Assembly: GCF_900491745.1 (NCBI RefSeq)
Contig: NZ_UETR01000016.1
Coordinates: 1-64,000, forward strand
Direction of reading: 5' to 3'
DNA length: 64,000 nt
DNA from: Amarolinea aalborgensis
GTDB lineage: Bacteria; Chloroflexota; Anaerolineae; SSC4; Amarolineaceae
A model generated the notes under the pieces. It did not search any database and was not told where the DNA came from. It was given only the letters and a program-made list of their open reading frames with translations. This document shows, piece by piece, positions 45,755 through 54,620 of this stretch. The translations under genes were made by a program, and so were the position numbers. Position 1 is the first letter of the stretch, and each line of letters starts with the position of its first letter.

Positions 45755-47509
45755 ATGGACTCTGCTGCAATCCCAACCATGCCTGTCGTGGACGCTTTGC
45801 GTGCTCGTTTCGGTGATGCCATTCTGGATGCCGCCGAAGCCATGCGCGGCGACCCGTCTGTCACGGTGCGCGCGGACAAGGCGCTTGCCGCCGCGTATGC
45901 CCTGCGCGACGAGCACAGCTTTGACTTGATGTCAGACGCCACCGCGATTGATGGTCTCAACCTGGGGCACAGCCCACGCTTCACCGCCATCTGGAATCTG
46001 TATGACTCCACGCACAACCAGAAGCTGCGCCTGCGCGTGCCTGCGTCCGGCGGTGATACGCCCAAGGTCCCCAGTCTGACGCCCGTATGGGCCGGAGCCA
46101 ACTGGATGGAACGCGAAGCCTTTGATCTGCTGGGCATTCGCTACGATGGGCACCCTGACCTGCGCCGCATTCTGCTGCCGGACAACTGGCAGGGCTATCC
46201 CTTACGCAAGGACGCGCCGCTGGGCGGCGAGCCGGTGCCCTTTACCGTGACCTGGAGCGAGCCAGAATTTGCCAACCTGGGGCGCCAAATCTTGCCGGCC
46301 GAGTCCATCACGCCGATTCTGCCTGTGGGCATGGACAGCACCAAGCACATGGTGGTCAATATGGGCCCGCAGCATCCAAGCACCCACGGCGTTCTGCGCC
46401 TGATTGTTGAACTGGATGGCGAGCAGGTCGTGCGGGTCGTACCCGATGTGGGCTATCTACACTCCGGCTTCGAGAAGTCGGGCGAGAGCAAACGCTACAA
46501 GGATTTCGTTTACTACACCGACCGCATGGACTACGCGTCGGCTATGCAAAACAACCTGGCTTATTGCGTCGCCGTGGAAAGTATGCTCGGCATCGAGATT
46601 CCGCCGCGGGCGCAGGTGATCCGCGTGATCATGGCCGAGCTGCAGCGCATTGCCTCGCACCTGCTGTGGCTGGCAACCCACGTGCTTGACCTATCGGGCA
46701 CGATCATGTCGCTGCTCATGTACGCGTTTCGCGAGCGCGAAATGATCCTCGACTTGTTCGAGATGGTGTGCGGCGCTCGTTTGACGACCTCGTATATCCG
46801 CATTGGCGGCGTCTGGCAGGACCTCCCGCCCGCCTTCTTGCCGCGTCTGAAGGACTTCCTGGCCCTCATGCCCAAGCATCTGGATGACTACGAAGGGATG
46901 TTGACCGACAGCACGCTGTGGAAGGCGCGCACGCAGGGCATCGGCGTGCTGACTCGCGCCCAGGCGCTGGCGCTGAGCTGCACCGGCCCCATGCTGCGCG
47001 GCAGCGGCGTCAAGTATGACATTCGCAAAGCGCGGCCGTACTCCGGCTATGAAAACTACGACTTCGAGGTGCCCACTTCTGAACTGGGGGACACCTACGG
47101 TCGTTACCTGGTGCGCATGCAGGAAATGCGCCAAAGCCTGCGCATCGTACAGCAAGCTGTGACGAATCTGCCCGATGGCCCGGTGAAGACGGCCGACCGC
47201 AAGGTGGCGCTGCCGCCGCGCGCGGAGCTGGACCGCAGCATGGAATCGCTGATTCATCACTTCAAGCTGATGACAGAGGGTTTCCATGTGCCTCCGATGG
47301 AAATCTACTCGACCATCGAGGCCTCCAAGGGCGAACACGGCTATTTCATCGTTTCTGATGGCAGCGCCAAACCCTACCGCCTGCACGTGCGCGGTCCATC
47401 GTTCGTCAACCTGCAATCGCTTGACACCATGGCGCGCGGTCATCTGCTTTCTGACCTGGTGGCCGCCATCGGCACATTGGACATCGTGTTGGGTGACGTG
47501 GATCGGTAG
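45755..47509 (+). CDS. nuoCD: NADH-quinone oxidoreductase subunits C and D fused
   Basis: The 584-residue fusion has NuoC at ~1-175 (WMEREAFDLLGIRYDGHPDL, RRILLPDNWQGYPLRKD) and NuoD at ~190-584 (GPQHPSTHGVLRL, GYLHSGFEK, terminal DIVLGDVDR). NuoD helps form the quinone site. NuoCD fusions are known from other bacteria. There is no strong Shine-Dalgarno at ATG 45755; the gap from nuoB is 60 bases. Confidence 0.95.
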   Translation: MDSAAIPTMPVVDALRARFGDAILDAAEAMRGDPSVTVRADKALAAAYALRDEHSFDLMSDATAIDGLNLGHSPRFTAIWNLYDSTHNQKLRLRVPASGGDTPKVPSLTPVWAGANWMEREAFDLLGIRYDGHPDLRRILLPDNWQGYPLRKDAPLGGEPVPFTVTWSEPEFANLGRQILPAESITPILPVGMDSTKHMVVNMGPQHPSTHGVLRLIVELDGEQVVRVVPDVGYLHSGFEKSGESKRYKDFVYYTDRMDYASAMQNNLAYCVAVESMLGIEIPPRAQVIRVIMAELQRIASHLLWLATHVLDLSGTIMSLLMYAFREREMILDLFEMVCGARLTTSYIRIGGVWQDLPPAFLPRLKDFLALMPKHLDDYEGMLTDSTLWKARTQGIGVLTRAQALALSCTGPMLRGSGVKYDIRKARPYSGYENYDFEVPTSELGDTYGRYLVRMQEMRQSLRIVQQAVTNLPDGPVKTADRKVALPPRAELDRSMESLIHHFKLMTEGFHVPPMEIYSTIEASKGEHGYFIVSDGSAKPYRLHVRGPSFVNLQSLDTMARGHLLSDLVAAIGTLDIVLGDVDR

Positions 47510-47562
47510 CGGTGACTTCTGCTGACCGATGCTCCTGATTTCGCAGGACGTAAGGATGTTTC

Positions 47563-49431
47563 ATGCTTTCTGACAACGCAAAATCTGAGATTCAAGCCCT
47601 GATTGCCCGCTATCCCAAAAGCCGTTCGGCCCTGGTGCCGGCGTTGTACGTGGCCCAGCGTGAAGTGGGCTGGCTGCCGCCCGCTGCGCTGGAAGATGTG
47701 GGTCTGCTCTTTGGCCTCAAGCCTGCCGAAGTGGAGGAGGTGGCGTCGTTCTACACGATGATGAACCTTCACCCTGTCGGCGCGTATCACATCGAGGTTT
47801 GCACCAATGTGCCGTGCACGTTGCGCGGCGCGAACGGCTGCGCGGCGCAGCTCAAGGAGCGCCTGGGTATTGACTATGGTCAGACAACCCCAGATGACCA
47901 GTTTACCCTGAGCCACATGGAGTGCTTAGGCGCATGCGCCACCGCGCCGATGTTTATGGCGACGGAACGCGCCACGGGCAAGATTCGCTATTTCGAGGAG
48001 CTTGACGCGCCAGAAAAGATCGAGCAGGCGCTCGATCTGATCCGCTCCGGCCGGGGCTTCGACACCTGCGAGCGTTGGCCGGCTGGCCCGTATACGCACG
48101 GCGGCATGGAACCGCGCTATCTGCTGGCGAATGTGGACAAGCCAGACTCACACACGATTGACGTGTACATGCAGAGCGGTGGTTATGAAACCGCGCGGCT
48201 GGCGCTGACCTCCAAGACGGCCAAGGATGTGCTCGAAGAGGTGAAAGCAGCCAATGTGCGCGGCCGCGGCGGCGCCGGTTTTCCGGCCGGCACCAAATGG
48301 GGCTTCCTGCCAGCCGGCGTCTACCCGCGCTACCTGGTGGTCAACGCGGATGAGTCCGAGCCGGGTACCTTCAAAGACCGCATGATCATGGAGTATGACC
48401 CGCACCAACTGATCGAAGGCATCATCCTGGCGGCTTATGCCGTGGAATGTAAGCAGGCCTTTATATACATCCGCGGCGAATACTACTTTGCCTACACGCG
48501 CTTGATGGACGCGATTGCCGAGGCCAGGGCCAGGGGCTTCCTGGGCAAGAATCTTTTTGGCACGGCGAACGAACTGGACATCATCGTCCATCGCGGCGCT
48601 GGCGCCTACGAGTGCGGCGAAGAGACGGCGCTGCTGACCTCGCTGGAAGGGGATCGCGGCCATCCACGCCTCAAGCCGCCCTTCCCGGCCGTCGAAGGCC
48701 TCTATCGCAAGCCCACCGTGGTCAACAACGTCGAGACCATCTGCAATGTGCCGCACATCATCAGGCAGGGCGCGGCCTGGTACAAACAGTTCGGCACCGA
48801 AAAGAGCACCGGCTTTCGCATCTTCTGCCTGAGCGGTTGGGTCAAGCGCCCGGGCCTGTATGAACTGCCGCACGCCACCACGCTGCGTGAGTTGATCTAC
48901 ACCTACGGCGGCGGCACGCCAGACGATCGGCCGGTCAAGGCGGTAGTGCCAGGCGGCCTTTCGATGAAGTTGCTGACGAACGCGCAGCTCGACACACCCC
49001 TGGACTACGAAAGCATTCAAGGCGCGGGCTCGATGCTTGGCTCGGCCGGCGTGATCGTCATCGGCGAGGGACAGTCCCTGGTGGAAATTGCCCGGCGCAC
49101 CCTGTCGTTCTACCGCGAAGAATCGTGCGGCAAATGCACGCCCTGCCGTGAGGGCACCTCCTGGTTGGAGAAGATTTTGATCCGCATCGAGGCTGGCGAG
49201 GGCAATCTGAGCGATCTCGACCTGGCCCGTTCGATTACGAACTTCGTGGCGGGCGGCCGCGCCTTTTGTCCTTTCGGCGACGCTGCGGTCTGGGGATTGC
49301 AGAGTCATCTGGACAAGTTCCGGCCGGAGTTCGAGCAGTATATCAAGGACAAGAACCCTGACTTGGATCGCCCCGTCATGCCGCTGCGCCCCACCTATCG
49401 GCCATCCACGAACGCCGCGGAGTTGGATTGA
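47563..49431 (+). CDS. nuoEF: NADH-quinone oxidoreductase subunits E and F fused
   Basis: The 622-residue single chain has a NuoE thioredoxin-like [2Fe-2S] part (~1-160; CTNVPCTLRG, ECLGACATAPM) followed by NuoF (~195-622): FMN/NADH sites GRGGAGFPAGTKWGF and ADESEPGTFKDR, and the N3 cluster ligands in SCGKCTPCREG plus a later Cys (GRAFCPFGD). E and F are usually separate genes. The presence of the NADH module shows the complex oxidises NADH. ATG follows AAGGATG. Confidence 0.95.
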   Translation: MLSDNAKSEIQALIARYPKSRSALVPALYVAQREVGWLPPAALEDVGLLFGLKPAEVEEVASFYTMMNLHPVGAYHIEVCTNVPCTLRGANGCAAQLKERLGIDYGQTTPDDQFTLSHMECLGACATAPMFMATERATGKIRYFEELDAPEKIEQALDLIRSGRGFDTCERWPAGPYTHGGMEPRYLLANVDKPDSHTIDVYMQSGGYETARLALTSKTAKDVLEEVKAANVRGRGGAGFPAGTKWGFLPAGVYPRYLVVNADESEPGTFKDRMIMEYDPHQLIEGIILAAYAVECKQAFIYIRGEYYFAYTRLMDAIAEARARGFLGKNLFGTANELDIIVHRGAGAYECGEETALLTSLEGDRGHPRLKPPFPAVEGLYRKPTVVNNVETICNVPHIIRQGAAWYKQFGTEKSTGFRIFCLSGWVKRPGLYELPHATTLRELIYTYGGGTPDDRPVKAVVPGGLSMKLLTNAQLDTPLDYESIQGAGSMLGSAGVIVIGEGQSLVEIARRTLSFYREESCGKCTPCREGTSWLEKILIRIEAGEGNLSDLDLARSITNFVAGGRAFCPFGDAAVWGLQSHLDKFRPEFEQYIKDKNPDLDRPVMPLRPTYRPSTNAAELD

Positions 49432-49435
49432 ACCT

Positions 49436-52045
49436 ATGCCAAACGTAAACGTGACCATTGACGGCAAAGCGGTCTCTGTGCCTGCCGGCACGCTCGTGGT
49501 GGATGCGGCCAAGACGATCGGGGTCGAGATTCCGGTTTTCTGCTCACACTCGCGACTCGACCCATTGGGCGCGTGCCGCATGTGCCTGTGCGAAATTGGC
49601 GATGCGCGCGGCCAGCGCCTGCAAACGGGCTGCACCGTGCCCGTGGCCGAGGGGATGATCGTCAAAACCGACACGAAGCTGGTCAAGGAGACGCAGGAGG
49701 CGACGTTGGCCTTCATCCTGACCAACCATCCGCTTGACTGCCCCATCTGCGACAAGGGCGGCGAATGTCCGTTGCAGGATCAGACCTTCAAGTACGGCCC
49801 TGGGCTAAGCCAGTTCGTCGAGCCGAAGCGGCGCAAGCAGAAGCACTACCCCATCAGCGATCTGATTATGCTGGACCAGGAGCGCTGCATTCTATGCTGG
49901 CGCTGCATCCGCTACCTGGAAGAATGGGAGGACAAGCCGCAGTTGGGCTTGTTCGAGCGCGGCGGCGAAACCATCATTGACATCTTTCCCGAAAGGCCGG
50001 TGGACGCCAAGACGTCGGGCAACATCATTGACCTGTGCCCCGTGGGCGCGCTGACCAACCGGGTGTCGCGCTTCCGCTACCGGCCGTGGGAAATCCAGGG
50101 CGTGGAGACGATTTGCACGCACTGCGCGGTCGGCTGCAACGTGCGCGCAGATGTGCGCCACAACGAGCTGCGCCGCGTCATGGCGCGCGAGAATGATGCC
50201 GTCAACGACCTCTGGCTGTGCGACAAGGGGCGTTTTGCGGTGGACTATGTCAACAGTCCGCAGCGGCTGACCACGCCCTTGATTCGCCGCACAAAAGGCG
50301 GCGCGCTTGAGCCGGCGCCGTGGGACGCGGCGTTGGCCCTGGTGGCTGAACGCTTGAGCGGCATAGCGCAGGCCAATGGCCCCGCGGCCGTCGGCGCCAT
50401 CGGATCGGCCAAAGTGTCCAATGAGGCCAGTTACCTCCTGCAGAAGGTGATGCGCACGCTTGTCGGTACGAACAACCTTGATCATCGCGACGGCCAGGAC
50501 GTGGCGGCCGTCAGCAGCGGTCTGGCAGCCATTCGCCAGGTTGACAACGCCGACCTGATTGTCCTCCTGGGCTTCGACCCATCCGAAGAGGCGCCGGTGC
50601 TGGAGCTGTTCATGAAGCGCGCCGCGCGGCGCAAGGGCGTCAAGCTGCTAATCGCACACCCGCGCCAGGTTGAATTGACCAAGTATCCAGGAACCTACCT
50701 GGCTTATCGCCCCGGCGGCGAAGCGGCGTTGTTCCACGGCATGGCACAGGCGATTCTCAAGAACAAGTGGGCCGATGAGAACGCGGCCAAGCGGGTACCG
50801 AACTACGCGCAATTGGCCGGCTGGTTGAGCGAAGTCACGCCCGCGGTCGTCAAGGCATTGGCTGGCGTCGAGCAGACAACGCTGGAACCTGCAGCCCAGG
50901 CGCTTGCACAGGCCAAGAACCCGCTCATCGTCTACGGCCCGCTGCTGACGCGCGGCGCGGCCGGCGCCGCGACCTTGCAGGCGCTGCAGAATCTCGCCTG
51001 GCTGTGCGGTCACGGCGACCGCCTGGCGTACGTGGGCCTGGAAGCCAACAGCCAGGGCGCACGTGACATGGGCCTGCTCCCGTCATGCCTGCCCGGCCAA
51101 TACGGGCTGGATGATGCTGGCGCGCGTGAGCGCCTGGCGCGGCTGTGGAACGCGCCGCTGCCGACGCAGCCTGGCCTCAGCTACCGGCAAATGGTGCATG
51201 GCGGCGTCAAGGCGCTCTATGTCCTGGGCGCTGATCCCGCCGCCGACAGCGCCGCCGCAGCTGCTGCGTTGGCAAAGCTCGATTTTCTGGTCGTGCAGGA
51301 CCTGTTCTTGAGCGAAACTGCCAGCCTGGCTGATGTCGTTCTGCCTGCTGCTTCTTCTTTCATCGAGGCCGATGGCACGTTTACCAACCTGGAAGGCCGC
51401 GTACAGCGCAGCCTGGCAGGCAATCGCCCGCGCGGGCAAGCCGCCGCCGACTGGTCCATCCTGCTGCACCTGGCGCGTGCGTGGCCGCAGCCAAAGGATG
51501 AGAAGCGTGAGGAGAAGAAGGGCAAAGAGAAGGCGGCGAAGTCGCGGCGCCAAACCGGCTTTGACTATGACTCGGTGGCTGCCATCCTGGTCGAAATCGG
51601 GCGCGCGATCCCTACGTACGCCGAAATGAGTTGGGATGGCCTGGGCGCGACCGGCAAACAGACCGGCGCGAAGCCGACGGTCAGCCGCAAGTTCCAAGCC
51701 GTAGAGTTGAAAACATCTGGCGGCGATAGCGCGTATCCATTAACGCTGGTGACAGGCGCGCTGCTATTCGACGGCGGCCGCCTGGTGCAAACTACCGAGA
51801 AGGTGGCCCAACTGGCGCCGGCGCCGTTCATTGGCCTGAACGCGACCGATGCGCAGGCCCTGGGTCTGGCCGACGGCGACACGGTGACAGTAGCCTCAAC
51901 CGCCGGCGAAGTGGCGCTGCGGCTCAAAGTGGATGCCAGTGTGCAGCCGGGCGCCGCGTGGACGCCTAGTGGTCAGGTCGGCGAGCCGGCCGGCGCGCTG
52001 ATCGGCCAAGCCAGTGTGACGCGCGTCAAGGTGAGCAAAGCCTGA
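49436..52045 (+). CDS. nuoG: NADH-quinone oxidoreductase subunit G
   Basis: The 869-residue subunit has an N-terminal ferredoxin-like domain (CSHSRLDPLGACRMCLCEI), then CPICDKGGECPLQDQ with His/Cys ligands, CILCWRCIRY and DLCPVGALTN, and an extra molybdopterin-oxidoreductase-like part with CTHCAVGCNVRAD, the N7-type ligand set. A lysine/glutamate-rich loop (KREEKKGKEKAAKS) interrupts the C-terminal domain. It begins 4 bases after nuoEF. Confidence 0.94.
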   Translation: MPNVNVTIDGKAVSVPAGTLVVDAAKTIGVEIPVFCSHSRLDPLGACRMCLCEIGDARGQRLQTGCTVPVAEGMIVKTDTKLVKETQEATLAFILTNHPLDCPICDKGGECPLQDQTFKYGPGLSQFVEPKRRKQKHYPISDLIMLDQERCILCWRCIRYLEEWEDKPQLGLFERGGETIIDIFPERPVDAKTSGNIIDLCPVGALTNRVSRFRYRPWEIQGVETICTHCAVGCNVRADVRHNELRRVMARENDAVNDLWLCDKGRFAVDYVNSPQRLTTPLIRRTKGGALEPAPWDAALALVAERLSGIAQANGPAAVGAIGSAKVSNEASYLLQKVMRTLVGTNNLDHRDGQDVAAVSSGLAAIRQVDNADLIVLLGFDPSEEAPVLELFMKRAARRKGVKLLIAHPRQVELTKYPGTYLAYRPGGEAALFHGMAQAILKNKWADENAAKRVPNYAQLAGWLSEVTPAVVKALAGVEQTTLEPAAQALAQAKNPLIVYGPLLTRGAAGAATLQALQNLAWLCGHGDRLAYVGLEANSQGARDMGLLPSCLPGQYGLDDAGARERLARLWNAPLPTQPGLSYRQMVHGGVKALYVLGADPAADSAAAAAALAKLDFLVVQDLFLSETASLADVVLPAASSFIEADGTFTNLEGRVQRSLAGNRPRGQAAADWSILLHLARAWPQPKDEKREEKKGKEKAAKSRRQTGFDYDSVAAILVEIGRAIPTYAEMSWDGLGATGKQTGAKPTVSRKFQAVELKTSGGDSAYPLTLVTGALLFDGGRLVQTTEKVAQLAPAPFIGLNATDAQALGLADGDTVTVASTAGEVALRLKVDASVQPGAAWTPSGQVGEPAGALIGQASVTRVKVSKA

Positions 52046-52171
52046 TGCGCTTGCCGTGACCGTCTCGCGGGCAGACGCCTGCCTGACCTTGGGCTGGGCG
52101 TTGATCCTGCGTGGTTGAGCGTTTCTTTTTGCGGCGATAGATGCAGAGGCAGGAGAAAGCAAAAGACGCTT

Positions 52172-53176
52172 ATGGACTGGATGAGTCTCGTTGTCATTCC
52201 GATCATCAAGAGCCTGGTCATGATTATTGGCCTGCTCACAGCCTTTGCCTATTTGACCTGGTATGAACGCAAACTCGTGGCGCGCTTCCAGGTGCGATAT
52301 GGACCCAATCGGGCTTGGAAATTTGGCTTGGGGCAGCCGGTGGCAGACGCGCTCAAGGCCATTTTCAAGGAAGAGGTGGTGCCCGGCCATGTAGACAAGC
52401 CGGTTTACCTGCTTGCGCCTGCTTTGTCGCTCTTTCCGGCGCTCGTGGCGTTTGCTGTGGTGCCTATTGGGCCTTCGGTAATGCTCTTCGGGCGCAAGGT
52501 TGACCTGTTCGTCGCTGATGTGAACATCGCCCTGCTCTACGTCTTGGCCATTGCCAGCGTGGGCACGTACGGCATCATGCTGGCCGGCTGGTCGTCCAAC
52601 AACAATTACTCCATCCTGGGCGCGCTGCGCACGGCTGCACAAATGGTCAGCTATGAGCTGCCGATGGGCATCTTGTTGGCCAGTTTCCTGATCATTACCG
52701 GCACGCTCAGCCTGCGGGGCATTGTAGAGACGCCGCGGCCGCTGTGGCAATCGCTGTGGATGATGGTGGCGTTCATTCCATACTTCATCTGCGCCCTGGC
52801 TGAAACCAATCGTTCGCCGTTTGACCTGCCAGAGACAGAAAATGAGTTGATTGCCGGTTTTCAGACCGAATACGGCGGCATCAAGTTTGCTCTGTTCTTC
52901 ATGTCCGAGTATATCAACATGATTACCAGCAGCGCGATCATGACCACGCTGTTTTTTGGCGGGTGGAAGGGGCCGTTTGTTGACCAGTTTCCCTGGCTGG
53001 GGCTTGTCTACTTCTTCCTTAAAGTGGTCGCCTTGCTTTTCTTATTCATTTGGGTGCGCAGCAGCGTCCCGCGTGCGCGCTATGACCAGCTGATGCACTT
53101 TACCTGGAAGTTCCTGATGCCGCTGTCATTAGCCTACCTGGCCGTGACCGCCATTTTGAAGGTTTTCATTGGTTAA
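52172..53176 (+). CDS. nuoH: NADH-quinone oxidoreductase subunit H
   Basis: The 334-residue, eight-helix subunit has YERKLVARFQVRYGPNRAW, the GHVDKPVYLLAP loop, CALAETNRSPFDLPETENEL and GFQTEYGGIKFALFF, all quinone-chamber signatures. ATG 52172 is preceded by GGAGAAAG at a rather long distance; ATG 52181 is possible. Confidence 0.95.
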   Translation: MDWMSLVVIPIIKSLVMIIGLLTAFAYLTWYERKLVARFQVRYGPNRAWKFGLGQPVADALKAIFKEEVVPGHVDKPVYLLAPALSLFPALVAFAVVPIGPSVMLFGRKVDLFVADVNIALLYVLAIASVGTYGIMLAGWSSNNNYSILGALRTAAQMVSYELPMGILLASFLIITGTLSLRGIVETPRPLWQSLWMMVAFIPYFICALAETNRSPFDLPETENELIAGFQTEYGGIKFALFFMSEYINMITSSAIMTTLFFGGWKGPFVDQFPWLGLVYFFLKVVALLFLFIWVRSSVPRARYDQLMHFTWKFLMPLSLAYLAVTAILKVFIG

Positions 53177-53239
53177 CTATCGTCCCAGTTTACAGGCTGC
53201 AATCGGCCAGATTGCACACCAGAACCAGCGAGTAGAGCC

Positions 53240-53716
53240 ATGTCTGTACTAAACGAGACCATTCGGGGATCCCTCCAAATCGCCCAGGCGATGGGGACAA
53301 CCCTCAAGCATCTGTTCAAAGCGCCGGTGACGGTGGAATTTCCCAACCAGCCTGCTTCCATCTTCCCGCGGTTTCGTGGGCGGCACTATTTGCGACGCTA
53401 TGAAAACGGCATGGAACGCTGCATCGGCTGCGCGCTGTGCGAGGCCGCTTGTCCCACTGGCGCCATTCTGGTGGAGGCCGCGGAAAACACCGACGCCCAT
53501 CGCGTTTCTCCTGGTGAGCGCTACGCCAGCGTTTACGAGGTCAACCTGCTGCGGTGTATCTTCTGTGGCGACTGCGAAGAGGCCTGCCCGGTGGAAGCGA
53601 TCGTCCTGGGACACGATTTTTCCCTGGCCCAATATGCGCGCCGCGATTTGATCTTGACGAAGGAAGATTTGCTGAACCCGCCGGAGCCGAACGTCGTCAT
53701 CCGACCGGATGCGTGA
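53240..53716 (+). CDS. nuoI: NADH-quinone oxidoreductase subunit I
   Basis: The 158-residue ferredoxin-type subunit has two CxxCxxCxxxCP motifs (CIGCALCEAACP and CIFCGDCEEACP) for clusters N6a and N6b, which pass electrons to N2. The N-terminal amphipathic helix sits against the membrane arm. Confidence 0.96.
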   Translation: MSVLNETIRGSLQIAQAMGTTLKHLFKAPVTVEFPNQPASIFPRFRGRHYLRRYENGMERCIGCALCEAACPTGAILVEAAENTDAHRVSPGERYASVYEVNLLRCIFCGDCEEACPVEAIVLGHDFSLAQYARRDLILTKEDLLNPPEPNVVIRPDA

Positions 53717-53778
53717 GATTCTGTACTTCCACCGGTCAGGAGACTGGGGGAGCCTGCCAAAGCGGTGAAAGGAAACCT

Positions 53779-54276
53779 ATGTCGTTGGTCTTGTTTCTTG
53801 TCCTGGCCTTGATCGCTGTCGCGGCTGCTGTCGGCCTGGTGACCGCGCGCAATCCGGTGCACAGCGCCTTGTTCCTGCTGCTGAACTTTGCCAGCCTGGC
53901 TATCATGTATATCTTGCTCAACGCCCAGTTCCTGGCCGCGGCGCAGGTCATCGTCTATGCCGGCGCCATCGTGGTGCTCTTCCTGTTCGTCATCATGTTG
54001 ATGGGGTGGCGCGTCAGCGACACCATTGCGCCTGCGCGCGCGTGGACGCGCGGCCTGGCCGTTGGTTTGGGCGTCCTGCTGTTGGCTGCGTTGATCTTTG
54101 CCCTGTTCACACCCCTGGCCAGCCCTGCCTCGACGGGCGCTGTGGACGGCGGGACGACGCAAGCTATCGGTCGCGAACTGTTTACCTCCTACCTGCTGCC
54201 GTTCGAGCTGACATCGGTGCTGCTGCTGGTGGGCATTGTGGGCGCGATTGTGCTGACAACGAAACCTACGAAATGA
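53779..54276 (+). CDS. nuoJ: NADH-quinone oxidoreductase subunit J
   Basis: The 165-residue, five-helix subunit contains NPVHSALFLLLNFASLA and the family core AAAQVIVYAGAIVVLFLFVI with the pi-bulge helix. ATG 53779 follows GAAAGGAAA; longer in-frame extensions overlap nuoI and are rejected. Confidence 0.93.
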   Translation: MSLVLFLVLALIAVAAAVGLVTARNPVHSALFLLLNFASLAIMYILLNAQFLAAAQVIVYAGAIVVLFLFVIMLMGWRVSDTIAPARAWTRGLAVGLGVLLLAALIFALFTPLASPASTGAVDGGTTQAIGRELFTSYLLPFELTSVLLLVGIVGAIVLTTKPTK

Positions 54277-54317
54277 TGCTCTGGAGCCGCTAGGCCGATT
54301 ACGGGGATTTACGTTTC

Positions 54318-54620
54318 ATGATTCCAACTTCGTACTACTTGATTCTCAGCGCCCTGCTGTTCGTGGTGGGCATGGTGGGTGTGCTGGTGCGGCGCAATGC
54401 CTTGATCATCTTCATGTGCATTGAGATGATGATGAACGCCGTTAATCTGATTTTCGTGGCTCTGGCGAACCAGTTTGGTCATCTGGAGGGCCAAGTCTTT
54501 GTGTTGTTGGTGATGGCTGTGGCGGCCGCGGAAGTCGCCGTTGGTTTGGCAATCGTCATCGCGCTCATGCGGCACAAAGATTCAACGAATGTGGATGAAA
54601 TCAACCTGTTGAAGTGGTGA
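54318..54620 (+). CDS. nuoK: NADH-quinone oxidoreductase subunit K
   Basis: The 100-residue MrpC-like subunit has conserved membrane glutamates in FMCIEMMMNAVNL and VAAAEVAVGLAI. Its TGA overlaps the start codon of the inserted glycosyltransferase gene (TGATG). Confidence 0.95.
   Translation: MIPTSYYLILSALLFVVGMVGVLVRRNALIIFMCIEMMMNAVNLIFVALANQFGHLEGQVFVLLVMAVAAAEVAVGLAIVIALMRHKDSTNVDEINLLKW

Noticed and set aside
48148..49755. 535-residue minus-strand ORF
   Set aside because: It is antisense to nuoEF and nuoG, which have unmistakable motifs; the antisense product has no family features.
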